This document shows positions 44,012-55,007 of a stretch of DNA of 64,000 nucleotides, in pieces (position 1 is the stretch's first letter; each line of letters opens with the position of its first letter). A program made the position numbers and the translations under genes. Source of the DNA: Fistulifera solaris (taxonomy: Eukaryota; Bacillariophyta; Bacillariophyceae; Naviculales; Stauroneidaceae); NCBI GenBank assembly GCA_030295235.1, contig AP026143.1, forward strand, positions 1-64,000, read 5' to 3'. The notes below the pieces were generated by a model that saw only the letters and a list, made by a program, of their open reading frames with translations, did not search any database and was not told the DNA's origin.

Positions 44012-44693
44012 GGTGATGAATTGTGTTGGGTTGTAAATCGATGCAGCAAAACATTTTAATGGTGTCCGCTCTCGTTCTTCTGGGCGTTTTGCTTCTCGTC
44101 ACCTCGCGGATGGCACTTTGCAACAAAACATACAAATGGAAAGCGAACGCAGAAAGCAACTGTGTATCAAGGGCATTGGTTATTATGGAATGTACAGACG
44201 CACTCGAAACAAATCCGAAAGGCATGAGGGCCAAAACGTTTGCTTCGGCTTAAGGCTTCGATGAACAATGAACTATAGCATTTAGTGTACATCGGGCTTT
44301 AGACATCTCCGCCAAATGCCGCCAACGCGAATGACAATAATACAAACATCCGATAGCCTAGGAAATGTGCATCATCCTTGTAAAGTAGTTTTCCGCGGGC
44401 AAGTGGTCTCTTGCCCGTTTACAGATGGCGGTCAGCTGTCAGCTCAAGAACATCTATTGCGTCCTTAGTCCTTAATAGATGATGGTTTTACGATCAGACA
44501 ATAGTGATAGCTGGGGATTAATGATCTATTATCTATTCTATCAGCTATCAATTATCAACCATGATTAGAAATAGCCCCGCCATGAATCAGAAATAGCCCC
44601 ACCATGCACCCATCATCTTATCCTCCTCAAGGGAAAATCGGAAGCTGCACCGCCTCGATAAAAATGAAAAATGTGGGGTTTATTATTTTTGAA
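44012..44693. other. Intergenic with weak candidate ORF
   Basis: A plus-strand frame from 44041 to 44253 begins MQQNILMVSALVLLGVLLLV, a possible signal anchor, but it is short and overlaps the promoter of the neighbouring gene. GAAATAGCCCC is repeated at about 44568 and 44589. Otherwise nothing is seen. Confidence 0.3.
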
Positions 44694-44963
44694 TTACTCT
44701 TTCCTGAGCAGATGGTTGCAAAACAAGGCTTTTCTTTGAGGCTTAGAAGGCATCGAAAGCTCGGAAGATGTTTCGCGATTTTGTAGCGCAAAAAAAACTA
44801 TTCTTTGACCATCGGCTCTCATCGTCCAAATAGGGTTATGTCGGTCGATGTCGCATATTATTGTTTTGTTACTCTCTTGTAAGCGGCGTGGGAGCAAAGA
44901 TGCCTCGATGTTGGAGTTCACTTTTGGCTCTTGGTCAGGCGCGGACATATTAAACTTTATCAT
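44694..44963 (-). pseudogene. Short MPxKPxR-motif ORF (family member 2, possible remnant)
   Basis: 89 codons. The C-terminus ETSSELSMPSKPQRKALF aligns with SSEWTMPLKPQRRTSL of the neighbouring gene, including spacing to the stop. The N-terminal part shows no similarity and no Ser-rich region. It is either a truncated paralogue or the last exon of a longer gene. Confidence 0.4.
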
Positions 44964-45180
44964 TTCTCTACAGCCGGGTGTTTCCTATTTCCTGTCTTGG
45001 TTATCCGTATTTTGGATTCTGCATCCAGTTTTTAATCGTTAGAGCCCTCAACCCTCAAGACTCTAGTGAAGAAAAGTCTCTTTTACGATTCAAGGTTCTC
45101 GTATGTCGCATTGTCATCCGTCCTTGTCAATGGGCAGCGTGGTACTGGTTGGCGATGTGCGTTTGACACAGCACTACTTG

Positions 45181-45352
45181 TATCATTATATGATATTCGG
45201 TAGCGACGATTTCTTCTAGCGCAGGTAGAGAGACCTAGTGTTCCACTTTTGGCTTTTTAAAAGCACCATCACTATACGATATCCGGTAGCGACGATTTCT
45301 TCTAGCGCAGGTAGGAAGACCTAGTGTTCCACTTTTGGCTTTTTAAAAGTAG
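45181..45352. repeat. 86-bp direct repeat, two copies
   Basis: GGTAGCGACGATTTCTTCTA and the following sequence occur at about 45199 and 45285, an exact 86-base period. Both copies end in TTTTGGCTTTTTAAAAG. Copies differ at about seven positions. The array lies just downstream of the gene at 45385-46119. Confidence 0.85.
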
Positions 45353-45384
45353 CTAGGATGTTAACTAACTAACTAATACTTTCT

Positions 45385-46119
45385 CTACACTAAGAATTCG
45401 GAGCTGATAGTTCGCTTTGGCATAGAAGGCATGTGAACTTCTGATAGAACTTGCTTTAATCGCAAGGACCCCGTTGAGTCGTAACCTGAGCTGAGCCATC
45501 GTGTTTGAGGAAGACTTGAATGCTTCCTATCGGAGGTGGTTATGCTTTGCGAGAAGTCAAAGTCCATAGATGAATCGAGGAGTAACACTTCGACTTGTTC
45601 CAACGTCTTTTTGAGTTTTGAAGAATCTTTCGAAAAGAAAATATTCTTACGATCGGGAGGATTCGAAATGACAGGTGTTGTCATATCGTCGCCTTTATCA
45701 GTAATGTGATTCGAAACTTGGCAGTCCCTGGGTTCGGGAAACGACGCATTGTGCGTAGACCCTCGTATACTGCGTCGACGAACGGGCTTCGACGGCATGC
45801 TGTCAATAGATAAAACAGAATCTTTCGACAGATCCTGTAGCAGGAGGCTCTTCTTGGATCGTGTCGCTGGTGAAAGAACATTGTCAAACGCCTTTAACTT
45901 GGTTAGCATAATGCTGGACCCGCTTTTTGATGGAGGAGTTCCCGGTGTTGTAATTTCTTGGCGCTGCGAAGGAATGCTTCCGCTTCCGTTCTCGGTTTGT
46001 TTGTCATTAACGCTCTTCATCTTGACGCCTTCGGTGCCGCACAATTCCCTACTGTAATCTTGAATTTTTTCCTGATCGATAGCAAATATAAAGAATGCAA
46101 TGCTAGTAAAATGAAACAA
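45385..46119 (-). CDS. MPxKPxRR-motif protein (family member 3)
   Basis: 244 codons from 46119; an in-frame Met (MKSVNDKQTENG) at about 46020 may be the true start, as the first 30 residues are hydrophobic and atypical. Ser/Thr-rich and probably disordered. It carries VLSIDSMPSKPVRRRSI in the middle and a variant VHMPSMPKRTISSEF at the end, so the motif is present twice. RRRSI and KRTIS both read as basophilic-kinase sites. No known domain. It lies with the two related ORFs at 43457-44011 and 44694-44963, all on the same strand. Confidence 0.5.
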   Translation of the reverse strand: MFHFTSIAFFIFAIDQEKIQDYSRELCGTEGVKMKSVNDKQTENGSGSIPSQRQEITTPGTPPSKSGSSIMLTKLKAFDNVLSPATRSKKSLLLQDLSKDSVLSIDSMPSKPVRRRSIRGSTHNASFPEPRDCQVSNHITDKGDDMTTPVISNPPDRKNIFFSKDSSKLKKTLEQVEVLLLDSSMDFDFSQSITTSDRKHSSLPQTRWLSSGYDSTGSLRLKQVLSEVHMPSMPKRTISSEFLV

Positions 46120-46682
46120 CGGTGATATTATGAATCATTTCTTGACAGCCATCAAAAGCTGGTTTCCTCTTTTTACAGAAGGGCGATGACCGCGGTGAGT
46201 CAGTGTGTGATGATTCAGAAACTGGCTCTCGGTGGTTCTTTATAGAATCTTGCTTTCCTTAACAATCGAATACCAGTGTCACAAAAGCCACCCAATGGCC
46301 GGAGACAAGTGGGATAGTCTGACGTCAATAAGATTATTTGTTCGTTGTAGTCCGGACGCGAATCTTTCGAACGATTTGTAGTCCCTGCCAATCAAAAGCA
46401 GTCTCGAGTTGACGTCATTCGTCATTTCCAGAACGTTCCATTCCTCGCGCCACACGTCTCATCGCCGTCATGAACGTCAGAAAAACAGCTAGGGTGACTT
46501 CGTAAGTTTTAGAAGTGGACAACAGCTGAAAGGCGAATAGATGAAAGACGGATTGGATGAATTTTCTTAGCCAAATCAAAAAATACTAAGCTCTAGTATC
46601 TATTTGCTGACTGCTCCACCAACTACGGTCGTCCTGCCAAATTTAACCATTCAAATTTTTACTTTATCTGTCTTTGAATCCT
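46120..46682. promoter_or_regulatory. Upstream region with two CRE palindromes
   Basis: TGACGTCA occurs twice, at 46320-46327 and 46410-46417, about 200 and 290 bp before the ATG at 46119. No gene is seen in this 563-bp stretch. Confidence 0.4.
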
Positions 46683-48961
46683 TCAAGCCAGCCCCGGTGT
46701 TAGCGGGCCGTCAAACCCAACGTCTTCCTTATCCTCGGCTGCCACTTCATCCACTGGAGGAGAGCCTCGACTCTTGCTCGACACGTATTGATGATACGCT
46801 TTATCCCCAACGAAGGGACGGGCGCCCACCAAGTCGACAATATCATCGTGCGTAATAGTCTCTTTTTCTAATAACAGCTGTGCCAATGCATCAACCTGTT
46901 CTTTCTTGGATTCAATGAGCTCTACTGTTCTGGCGTAAGCTTCCTCCACAATCCGACGCGCTTCATCATCCATCGCTTCGGCCGTTGAGTCCGAGTAGGG
47001 TTTCTCAAGCGAGTTAGGATCTTTTCGGAAGGCCAATTGTCCCAAGCGGTTGTTGAAACCAAATTCTTGAATCATACTGTACACCAATTGTGTTACGCGT
47101 CGCAAATCATCCGAAGCTCCCGTCGTGACTTCTCCGAAAAATACTTGCTCCGCCGCTCGGCCGGCTAACGCCATACACACAATGTCCATGATCTGTTCCG
47201 GACTTCGTAGAAAAACTTCTTTGGGCAAATACTGTGCAAATCCCAATGCACCACTGGTGCGTGGGATGATAGTGACTTTCAATAGCGGATCCGCATGCTC
47301 CAAAAACCATCCAGCAATGGCGTGACCCGCTTCGTGATGAGCCACAATCTCGCGTTCGTGTTTCGACATTATCTTGTTCGATTCCAAGCCACCGATAATT
47401 CGATCCGTAGCTTTTTCAAAATCTTGAATGGTCACCGACGCGGCTTTTCGACGCGCCGCGACAATGGCCGCTTCGTTGCACAAATTGGCAATATCGGCAC
47501 CCGCGAAACCAGGTGTTAGACCGGCCAATCGACCCGCAATATCTTCGGCCGGACCTTCCAAGGTAAGACCCGCCAAATGAACCAAAAGATTTCTTGTCGT
47601 CCTCGCAAATCAGGACGATCCACCGTAATTTGTCGATCAAAACGACCGGGTCGAGTCAAGGCCTGATCGAGAATATCGACACGGTTCGTGCCCGCCAACA
47701 CGACGACGCCCGTCGTAGGACTGAAACCATCCATTTCCACCAACAACTGATTGAGCGTATTTTCTCGTTCATCGTTGCCACCTCCACTGAAGCCACCGCG
47801 TCCACGCTGTCGACCTACGGCATCAATTTCGTCAATAAAGACAATGCAGGGAGCATTGGCGCGGGCTTCGGCAAACAAGTCACGGACGCGACTGGGACCG
47901 ACACCAACAAACATTTCAATGAAATCACTGCCGCTGATGGAAAAGAATGGAACACCGGATTCCCCCGCCACGGCTTTGGCCAACAAGGTTTTGCCGGTTC
48001 CGGGAGGACCACACAATAGGGCCCCTTTGGGAATTTTTGCTCCCAACTTGGTAAAGCGTTCACTGTCTTTTAAGAAATCCACAAACTCCATAACTTCCAT
48101 TTTCGCTTGTTCACAACCGGCCACATCCTTGAATGTGACGTGGACACTTTCTTTGTTGATTTTCCGCGCCGTCGATTTCCCAATCCCAAAGATGGATTTC
48201 ATATTCTGCGATCCACCTTTCGTGGTGGCACCGCCCGTCAATCCCCGAAACCCAAAATGAATCGCCACCGGCAACGCCAAGAATGGCAAAGCTTTAATAA
48301 ATTCCAGTAGCAGGTTGGTTTGTTGAATATACTTGACTTCCACCCATTCCGTCGGATGCAAATGCTGTTGCGCCGCCGCCAATTTCTCTTCCAACCGTTC
48401 GACGGAACCGATATAAAAGTAATACTTTTGTGCGGGCGTATCAGCGGTCGGTGTTGTTGTAAATTGCACCCGATTTTGATTGATGACGGTCAGAGTATCG
48501 GTATGACCTAAAAACTGTTGCTGAAAGGCTTGCCAGGTAATTTCGTGTCCTCGTTCGGCATCTTCTTGTTCGAGCCAATTGCGCAAGGCCATAATGAATA
48601 ATAGTAAAGCGATGAGACCTGGAATATTTGCCGAGTCATTCGGATTGTTCTGATTGTTGTTGTTGTGTGGCGGCGGCTTTTCGGATTTCGGTTCGCTCGA
48701 TGATTTGTGAACGTTCGCTTCGTTGAGCGGCGGCGGCGGTGATTTTCCATGCGGCGGAAAGAAATCTTCAAATCCTTTGGGTATTTTTTGTAAAGGGAAA
48801 AACGAAGGCAAGGAAACGAACGACTGAAAGGCTGCAGGATTGTTATTATTATTTTGTGATGCAACACTCCAGAAAGAAGCTACGTGACGACGATCGTTTC
48901 TTCTACGGATGTTAACAACGGGCAAACGCCGTTGTATGAGCCTTCGTGAAGCAGAATGCAT
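46683..48961 (-). CDS. ftsH: Mitochondrial FtsH / m-AAA metalloprotease
   Basis: About 759 codons. A basic, Arg-rich N-terminus ([20 protein letters not shown]) is a likely mitochondrial presequence. An Asn/Pro linker follows, then TM1 (about 113-128), an intermembrane domain and TM2 (about 218-238). The AAA module has Walker A GPPGTGKT (318-325), Walker [13 protein letters not shown] (372-383), the pore loop [11 protein letters not shown] and the SRH around TRPGRFDR. The zinc protease motif is HHEAGH. Two TMs with the soluble domains in the matrix fit the m-AAA (AFG3L2/YTA12) type of quality-control protease. The frame breaks once, between GRQEIF and LVHLAG, at an A4 tract (47584-47587). One added base gives a whole codon count and a normal FtsH sequence. 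Confidence 0.9.
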
Positions 48962-49510
48962 ATTCCTTGTATCTTTCTTTGATTAATGACGATTCAAACA
49001 CTAATAGCAAGTAGTTCTTTTGACTTGTGAAGGCTTGAACAGTCTTGTTGTCAAGCACAATTGCGTTTCGTCGTTGTCATCACGTACGACCCAAATGACG
49101 CGTTTGAGTCAGGAGAGGCACGAAGAACGATGAGGATTGTCGCAGATCAGTTTTCCTACATACAGCGGTGTATCATGGTACGACAGGAACAGGGATGATT
49201 GAAACAAATTCGTTGGGGAAGTTGAGCTGTGATACAAAACTGTTGATGAATCTGCCACGTCGATCGAGAAAGAAAGCGAGGGCAGTTGGTCGTTTGTTCT
49301 TCCGGTACTGAACACTTAGAGAATAAGAAAAAAGTTCGTAGACTTGGAGAAGAACTTTCGAATTTCGAAATAAAAAGTGCGCGACGCCAACAAAATCGTT
49401 CAGAAAAAGCCATCACATCACAAAGATAACTATTCATTCTCACAATCTTCGTGCGTCGCGCTGCAAGTCGCTGCAATAATTATAAAATAAATTAACAAAG
49501 AGAACTGCGA
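48962..49510. other. Divergent intergenic
   Basis: 549 bp between FtsH and the ankyrin gene. A TGACGC half-site type element occurs near 49097. No gene is seen. Confidence 0.35.
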
Positions 49511-50533
49511 ATGCCGAACCAGCTTTCCTTCGAGGCGGTCGAACACATGCTCGACGAGCTGGATTCTCTGGCGTCCTCGGACGACGATGAGTCTGCTGAA
49601 TCATCGTTATCCTTATCTTCATCCTCCACAACGGCTTCATCCTCGTGTCTTTCGGTCACAGGAAGTGATTCTTCGACTTTGGTCTGGTCCAATCACCATC
49701 CTTCTGACACGGATGTTGCGGAAGAAGAGTCCTCTTTACTACTATCGGTGATACGACACTACTGCTGTTGTCATTTTCTGCGAGTACTGATGCAGCGATT
49801 TTCCTACGCACCAGAGGACGATTCACAACGAGAACCGTTGTTGCAGCCGGAAGAAAAGGGCGACGATGTAGCTATGTCTCCATGCTCGACACTAGGATCA
49901 CCGAAACGAAACGCACCGAAACGATCGTTTTCTGCCGAAGAACGTGTCTTGGCGTTGATTCATCAACGACAATCGGCAACCGCGGGGAATGGACCCAAGC
50001 CGTGGGATACCTTTCAAACGATCCTACAAAACGAAAAAAGAAATGTCGCCACCTGTTCGGCGAAGGAATTGCCATCCGACTATTGGGTACCATGGAATAC
50101 CGAGGGATATTCGCTCGAATTGACCAAAGCTGTTCGGCAGGGTGATGTATCGTTGGTGCAATCGTATGCGGGAAATTTACAATGCAGCAATGCGTACGGA
50201 GAAAGTATTCTCCATGTCGCCGCCCGACGCGGCGATCTCGTTTTGTTGCAATATTTGGTCGAGCAGCGTGCCATTTCGTTGCGGGTGTGTTGTGAAAGTG
50301 AACGAAACGTCTTACACGACGCCTGCTGGACGAGTCGTCCTTCCTTTGCTTGTATCAGCTGGTTGTTGGAGCATGTTCCGGAATTATTATTAGTCCAAGA
50401 TGCACGGGGACGCGCGCCGTTGGAATATGCGCCGTCGGATACGTGGGACGAATGGAATGCCTATCTAAAAGAAAATCCGCATCTGGTGCTGTTGAGTGCG
50501 GACCGCTTGGAAACGCTGCGGAGGGTTCATTAA
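49511..50533 (+). CDS. Ankyrin-repeat protein with acidic Ser-rich N-terminus
   Basis: 340 residues, single open frame. The N-terminus is Ser/Asp/Glu-rich (SLASSDDDESAESSLSLSSS) and probably disordered. A short hydrophobic/Cys stretch (IRHYCCCHFLRVLM, about 82-95) could be a membrane-attachment or palmitoylation site. Ankyrin repeats occupy about 205-315: ELTKAVRQGDVSLVQSYAG, YGESILHVAARRGDLVLLQY and ERNVLHDACW. It is probably a scaffold; no partner is evident. Unlike many neighbours its frame is unbroken. Confidence 0.78.
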   Translation: MPNQLSFEAVEHMLDELDSLASSDDDESAESSLSLSSSSTTASSSCLSVTGSDSSTLVWSNHHPSDTDVAEEESSLLLSVIRHYCCCHFLRVLMQRFSYAPEDDSQREPLLQPEEKGDDVAMSPCSTLGSPKRNAPKRSFSAEERVLALIHQRQSATAGNGPKPWDTFQTILQNEKRNVATCSAKELPSDYWVPWNTEGYSLELTKAVRQGDVSLVQSYAGNLQCSNAYGESILHVAARRGDLVLLQYLVEQRAISLRVCCESERNVLHDACWTSRPSFACISWLLEHVPELLLVQDARGRAPLEYAPSDTWDEWNAYLKENPHLVLLSADRLETLRRVH

Positions 50534-52241
50534 TTGGGAATGAAATAATTGATGAGAGAGAACTTTATGAACGAGTCGTATGAAACCATTTTTGTTGACA
50601 TCGCTCTTGACAACTTTTTTGTTACGTGAAATTAGAGTAATGAATTCATAAATAGCAATTCTTATTTGCTTAAGACACTGTCCATTCAGAATATAGGCAG
50701 TAGGCAGAGTCTCGTCAGAAACTGACTATAGAATGTTGAGCTGCAATGTCTTTTCTTTTTTCTATACCCATGTTATCAAGCCTGTCGGCTGTCATTCCAG
50801 CGTACAAACAAAGAAAAGTGCATACAGCTTTGTACAGCATTACGGCCTCGCCTGCTCCGCTTTCGCTTCGTAACGACATCCCGTCGGTCCGCACACTTTC
50901 GTCTGTTGTGGAGCGTGACACCCCATGGCCGGGGATTGCTTGCGTCCCGTCAAACGTGCTATTCCGTTCGCGATGCACGAGCAAAAGTCAATGATGAGTC
51001 ACAATACCATTCTTTTGAAAATAAGAAAGTTATCTTGAAAATGAAAAGGGATATCTGGTTGTGAAGTGTTTTATGATTGTCTCCTGCATAAATGTGATGA
51101 TGATTCGGTCGTGATCGTTGTTGTTTAATTGATGTAGTCTATGAAAGCAAGTGAGATGCATTTTTTTTTCTCCGAAAGGCCTCCCACCTTCCGAGTCCCT
51201 TTAAACGACTTAGTCACGTTCATGACGCCATATCCCCACGCGCCACGCACACTTTAACCTATACTTCCCAAAGATACATTATCGCTTTCGATTGGCTGGC
51301 TGTTCGCGTTTTCGCGTGGATTACTGCGACGTTTGAATTGCCCCTTCATAGTCGTGGACAACCGCTATGTAGTCATACAGTCATGGTGGCAACAGGACTT
51401 CCCATTTGTCACATGATCAAAACAGTAGTGGGAATCGCTATACAACACGTTCCACTTGGCAGATCTTATCGCGAATCGTAATAGTGAATAAAAAAGTACG
51501 TAAACGGAAAATAGGATCCCATAAAACAATAAAGAATAGAATGTCTCGATGATCCTTCAAACTTCAATATTCAACGTTCAAGGGCTTTTGTCAGCGTAGA
51601 ACAGTTGACATTTTATTCTTTTGCGGCGATAGATCTTCTCCGTCAACCAGTCAGCGTGTGAAACTGCAATTCTGTGATGTAAACAGTAGGCCGATGTTCC
51701 CGTTCCGTCGTCTGGATGGATACCAGTCGTGTGTCGTGTCCGATCCGACACGATACGACCGAACAAACACATATCCGTTCGTTCGGCTTCCTTAAGAGTC
51801 ATAGTGGTGACTTGAAATTACTTAGAGATGAAGTCGTGAGAGTCCCGTCGCATCTGTTTACGACCTACGGCCCCGGCTATTCGCTGTTCCGACTACCAAT
51901 GGCCTTTTGTTCTACTGGGATGATGCTTCTGGACATCTTGGGTTGCAACTGTTTTTATCGAAACAAGTCATTCACAGTTTATTTCGCCCCTTCCTCGTTT
52001 CGCAACAAAAGTTGTCTTGCTCGTTTGCATAGTACTTCAGTAGTCCACGTCCGGCCAACTTCTTCCTTGGAAGGACACGGCAACAAGATCATTGTTCAAT
52101 CGGTTGTTATTTTTGGGGTCGCCCGTCCGAGACGTTCATCACACAAAAAAATATCCAATTCATTCGTTCAATACCTGGTAGACACGAAACAACGATACTC
52201 AAACAGCATTCCTCACACATCATTCATCGTATAGAACAAGA
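50534..52241. other. Long intergenic, no supported gene
   Basis: About 1.7 kb. A plus-strand frame at 51716-52234 and several shorter ones lack conserved sequence. A T9 tract occurs near 51162. Confidence 0.4.
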
Positions 52242-53234
52242 ATGGAAGGCACACTGAAAAGAAGCGATTCGAATGAAGAGGATCAAAAGATGTCGGCGCA
52301 GCAAGAACAACAACGAGAAGATCCGTCCTCTTCCGCGACAACCGATCTTTCGATCGCCGCTCCCGCCAAAAAGACGAGAAAGAAAGACAAAAACAAACCA
52401 AAACGGCCACTCAGTGCGTATAATCTCTTCTTCAAAGATGAACGCTTACGGTACCTCAAAGAAGAAGAAGAACAGCCCCCGACCTCGGGTCCGAAAGACA
52501 AGTTCTTGAATATGTCACGTGAAATTGGCCGCCGATGGATGAATCTTTCCAGTGAACGACGAAAAATATACGAAGCGTTAGCGGAAGAAGCCATGTTTCG
52601 GTATCGTGTCAGTATGGATGCCTATAAAGCTCGCAAACAACTCGAAGAGACTGCGGCGACGCAGCTACTCGCGCAGCAGCAACCCGCCGTCGCACGTCCT
52701 GCTCCACCCGATCGGACGGCCTTTGCTTCTGCCTTTCAACAGTATTCTTTGGAAAATACTCACAAGTCGACGGCGGCATTGGAATCCTTTCTCTTGGCGA
52801 ATCAAGCGACACATCTTCCGACGGGTGCTCTGCCGATGCATATGCTTCAATCGGCCGCCAGTCGCGAACTCTTGCATCGTCCGGAATCATCATCGGCGGA
52901 AACCAACCTACTAAATTATCTGTTACTAGAGAAACTAGCACAAAGTCGAGAACGGGCCGAAGATGCGACAACAATGCGATTGAATGCGTTATTGCAGGCA
53001 CGAGCACCGCACGAGCGGCCTCCCACATTGGATGCGCGGTGGTTGTATGACAATCGGATGCTTCCGACAGCACCGTCCATACCAATGAATCAAGCACCCA
53101 ATCGTGACTTGAGAGAGCAGCGGAAACAAGAGTTGCTCGAATTTGTGCGGCAACAGCAGAATCCTCAATGGATGGAGTTGTTGAATCCGGAGAATCAACC
53201 CAATCCCCATGGGAATCCGCATCGAAAGTTTTGA
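52242..53234 (+). CDS. HMG-box DNA-binding protein (paralogue 2)
   Basis: 330 residues, unbroken. A Lys-rich lead (KKTRKKDKNKPKRPLSAY) runs into one HMG box at about 52-125: SAYNLFFKDERLRYL, MSREIGRRWMNLSSERR and FRYRVSMDAYKARK. The C-terminal half is Gln/Leu/Ala-rich with LLNYLLLEKLAQSRE and LNALLQAR, similar in style to the HMG protein at 23151-24486, which it clearly parallels. It probably acts in the nucleus as an architectural or sequence-specific factor. Because this copy has no frame breaks, it is a good guide for judging the two breaks in its paralogue. Confidence 0.87.
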   Translation: MEGTLKRSDSNEEDQKMSAQQEQQREDPSSSATTDLSIAAPAKKTRKKDKNKPKRPLSAYNLFFKDERLRYLKEEEEQPPTSGPKDKFLNMSREIGRRWMNLSSERRKIYEALAEEAMFRYRVSMDAYKARKQLEETAATQLLAQQQPAVARPAPPDRTAFASAFQQYSLENTHKSTAALESFLLANQATHLPTGALPMHMLQSAASRELLHRPESSSAETNLLNYLLLEKLAQSRERAEDATTMRLNALLQARAPHERPPTLDARWLYDNRMLPTAPSIPMNQAPNRDLREQRKQELLEFVRQQQNPQWMELLNPENQPNPHGNPHRKF

Positions 53235-53401
53235 TGCTCTCTTTTGCATAACTAAATGGTATTAGCAAGCTGTAATCTCTCATAACAAATTCAACGTAAA
53301 TTATCCGCTTTAAAAGTAAGCTAATGGACAACATGATGTACTCATGAATTTACAGTCAAAGAATTTATATGCAATTATTTACTGAGCTTAGTACCTTACA
53401 C

Positions 53402-55007
53402 TCAATCTTCCTCGTCGTGAATATTTTGAACAATCCGTTGAATATGTTGAACGATGGATCGACGATCATATCGGTGAACAACTAAAGCCGCTCCTATGTT
53501 GCCTCGGAAATACGGACCTCGTATGGCAGGTTCTTCTCCTTCTTCGTCCGAAGAGTAATACTGATACGTGAACGCGGTGGTATCCGCTCTATATCCATTG
53601 ATGCGTTCCCAGTCACTTTCGTTGGAGGCGTCATCATGGTCGTCGTCGGAGCTCTCGTCTTCGTCGTCGTCCTCATCTTCGTCCATCTCCTCGTCCTCAC
53701 CTTCTTCTTCATAATCTTCGTCTTCACCTTCCTCAACCTCATCATTCTCTTCTTGCTGACGTTGATATTCTCTCAACTGTGCGACCATCGCATGTGCTTC
53801 CTCCAAACTAGGACCTTCATCATCATTGTCATCGTCCATTGATGCATCCTCTGCTGCCGCAGCCTGCCGTTTCCTCTGCCGCTTTTCGTGCTTAATGGCT
53901 TCCGCCGAATCCGAAAACCAATCCCAACGACACATATTCAAAATATAGTAAATGCATTCATCCGGCAACGAACTCATGACACAACCATCCCGACGTTGCA
54001 AGGCCAACAACGACGTGGTCGCGTCCCGAAAGGACGGTCCAAATTGTTGGTGAATTTGCGGATTCCACAACTGATAGACGGCACCGTACTGAATTTGTCC
54101 GACGAATTCCCGACGATCCCGCCACGCATTCCCCCATCCCCAAATGGGCATTTGACCAAAGGCGGTGGGAGACAAGTGCGCCTTGCCACTGTGAATCGAA
54201 AGAAACGGATCCTGGTAGCGCGGCACGTGCGGGGCGATGCGTGGATCCGCGTCATCGTACACTATGGCATCATCGCCACCCCGCGTCGAATGAATGTAAA
54301 TGCCGCGCACTTGGCCCGGATACAAGAGGACGGGTTGTGCGAATTCGAGTGTTTGATAGCGCGATTGGGATGGTGCGTGCTTTTGTGCATATATTTGGGT
54401 CCAGTGACGCGGCGTCAAACGAGTCTGGAATCGACCCTGTGCATCAACTTGTTCGTCTTCGTTGGTGATCCAGACCGTCAATGAGCCTAATTGACCGCGA
54501 ACGGCGATCGATTTTAACACAATGTGCTGTACCGGTAAAACTGCTTTGGCTCGAATGGGGAACATGATGCCACTGATGAAGTAGAAAAAAGAAAGGAGCA
54601 AAATGACGAATGAGTGAGCGAGTCGAAAGAGAAATAATAAAGTCGGTGAAGAAACAAGGATAAGTGCGATATTGCAAATGAAGAGGGACGCCTTTGCATA
54701 TTCATAGTAAAGCCTTAAAGTTTTGTCTTAACATTCTTTCTTTCGTTTCTTGTTGCATCGAAGGAGACAGGAAGAATAATTGATTGATGATAAAAAGTCT
54801 TTGATATTTACTTACCAGAACGTATGATCCTCATTGTCTAACACCATCAATAAAACAGATAAATAGATCTTTTGTGAGTCTTAGCCGCATTAATTGAACG
54901 CAGAATGCCCATTCAGCGAACACAGGATATCTTTTACCTTGTGTATCGACGCGGACCGTCTCGTGCACTTCGTAAGTTGCAAATGTAGGTCGATTGAGCG
55001 CCGCCAT
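53402..55007 (-). CDS. F-box-like protein with acidic insert, unnamed family
   Basis: Exon 1 (54938-55007) starts MAALNRPTFATYEVHETVRV. A 365-nt intron (54573-54937, GTAAAAG...TTCATCAG) leads to exon 2 (53402-54572). The N-terminal domain (ARAK-type start AKAVLPVQHIVLKSIAVRGQ, then LGSLTVWITNEDE) precedes a hydrophobic VLLYPGQVRGIYIHST. An F-box-like segment SLPDECIYYILNMCRWDWF lies mid-protein. A long Asp/Glu run (about 53640-53780) and a C-terminal conserved block end the protein. The splice join and the exon-2 frame differ by one base. An extra C at the G4 tract 54557-54560 would give 413 residues and the sequence CSPIRAKAVLP. That repair is inferred. The protein may be a ubiquitin-ligase adaptor, but this is unproven. 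Confidence 0.65.

Noticed and set aside
51716-52234. 172-codon plus-strand ORF ending just before the HMG gene
   Set aside because: No conserved motif. It lies in the likely promoter and 5' leader of the HMG gene.
53494-53842. Opposite-strand hydrophobic ORF over the acidic run
   Set aside because: Reading GA-rich acidic codons backwards gives Val/Leu/Phe runs; this is a known antisense artefact.
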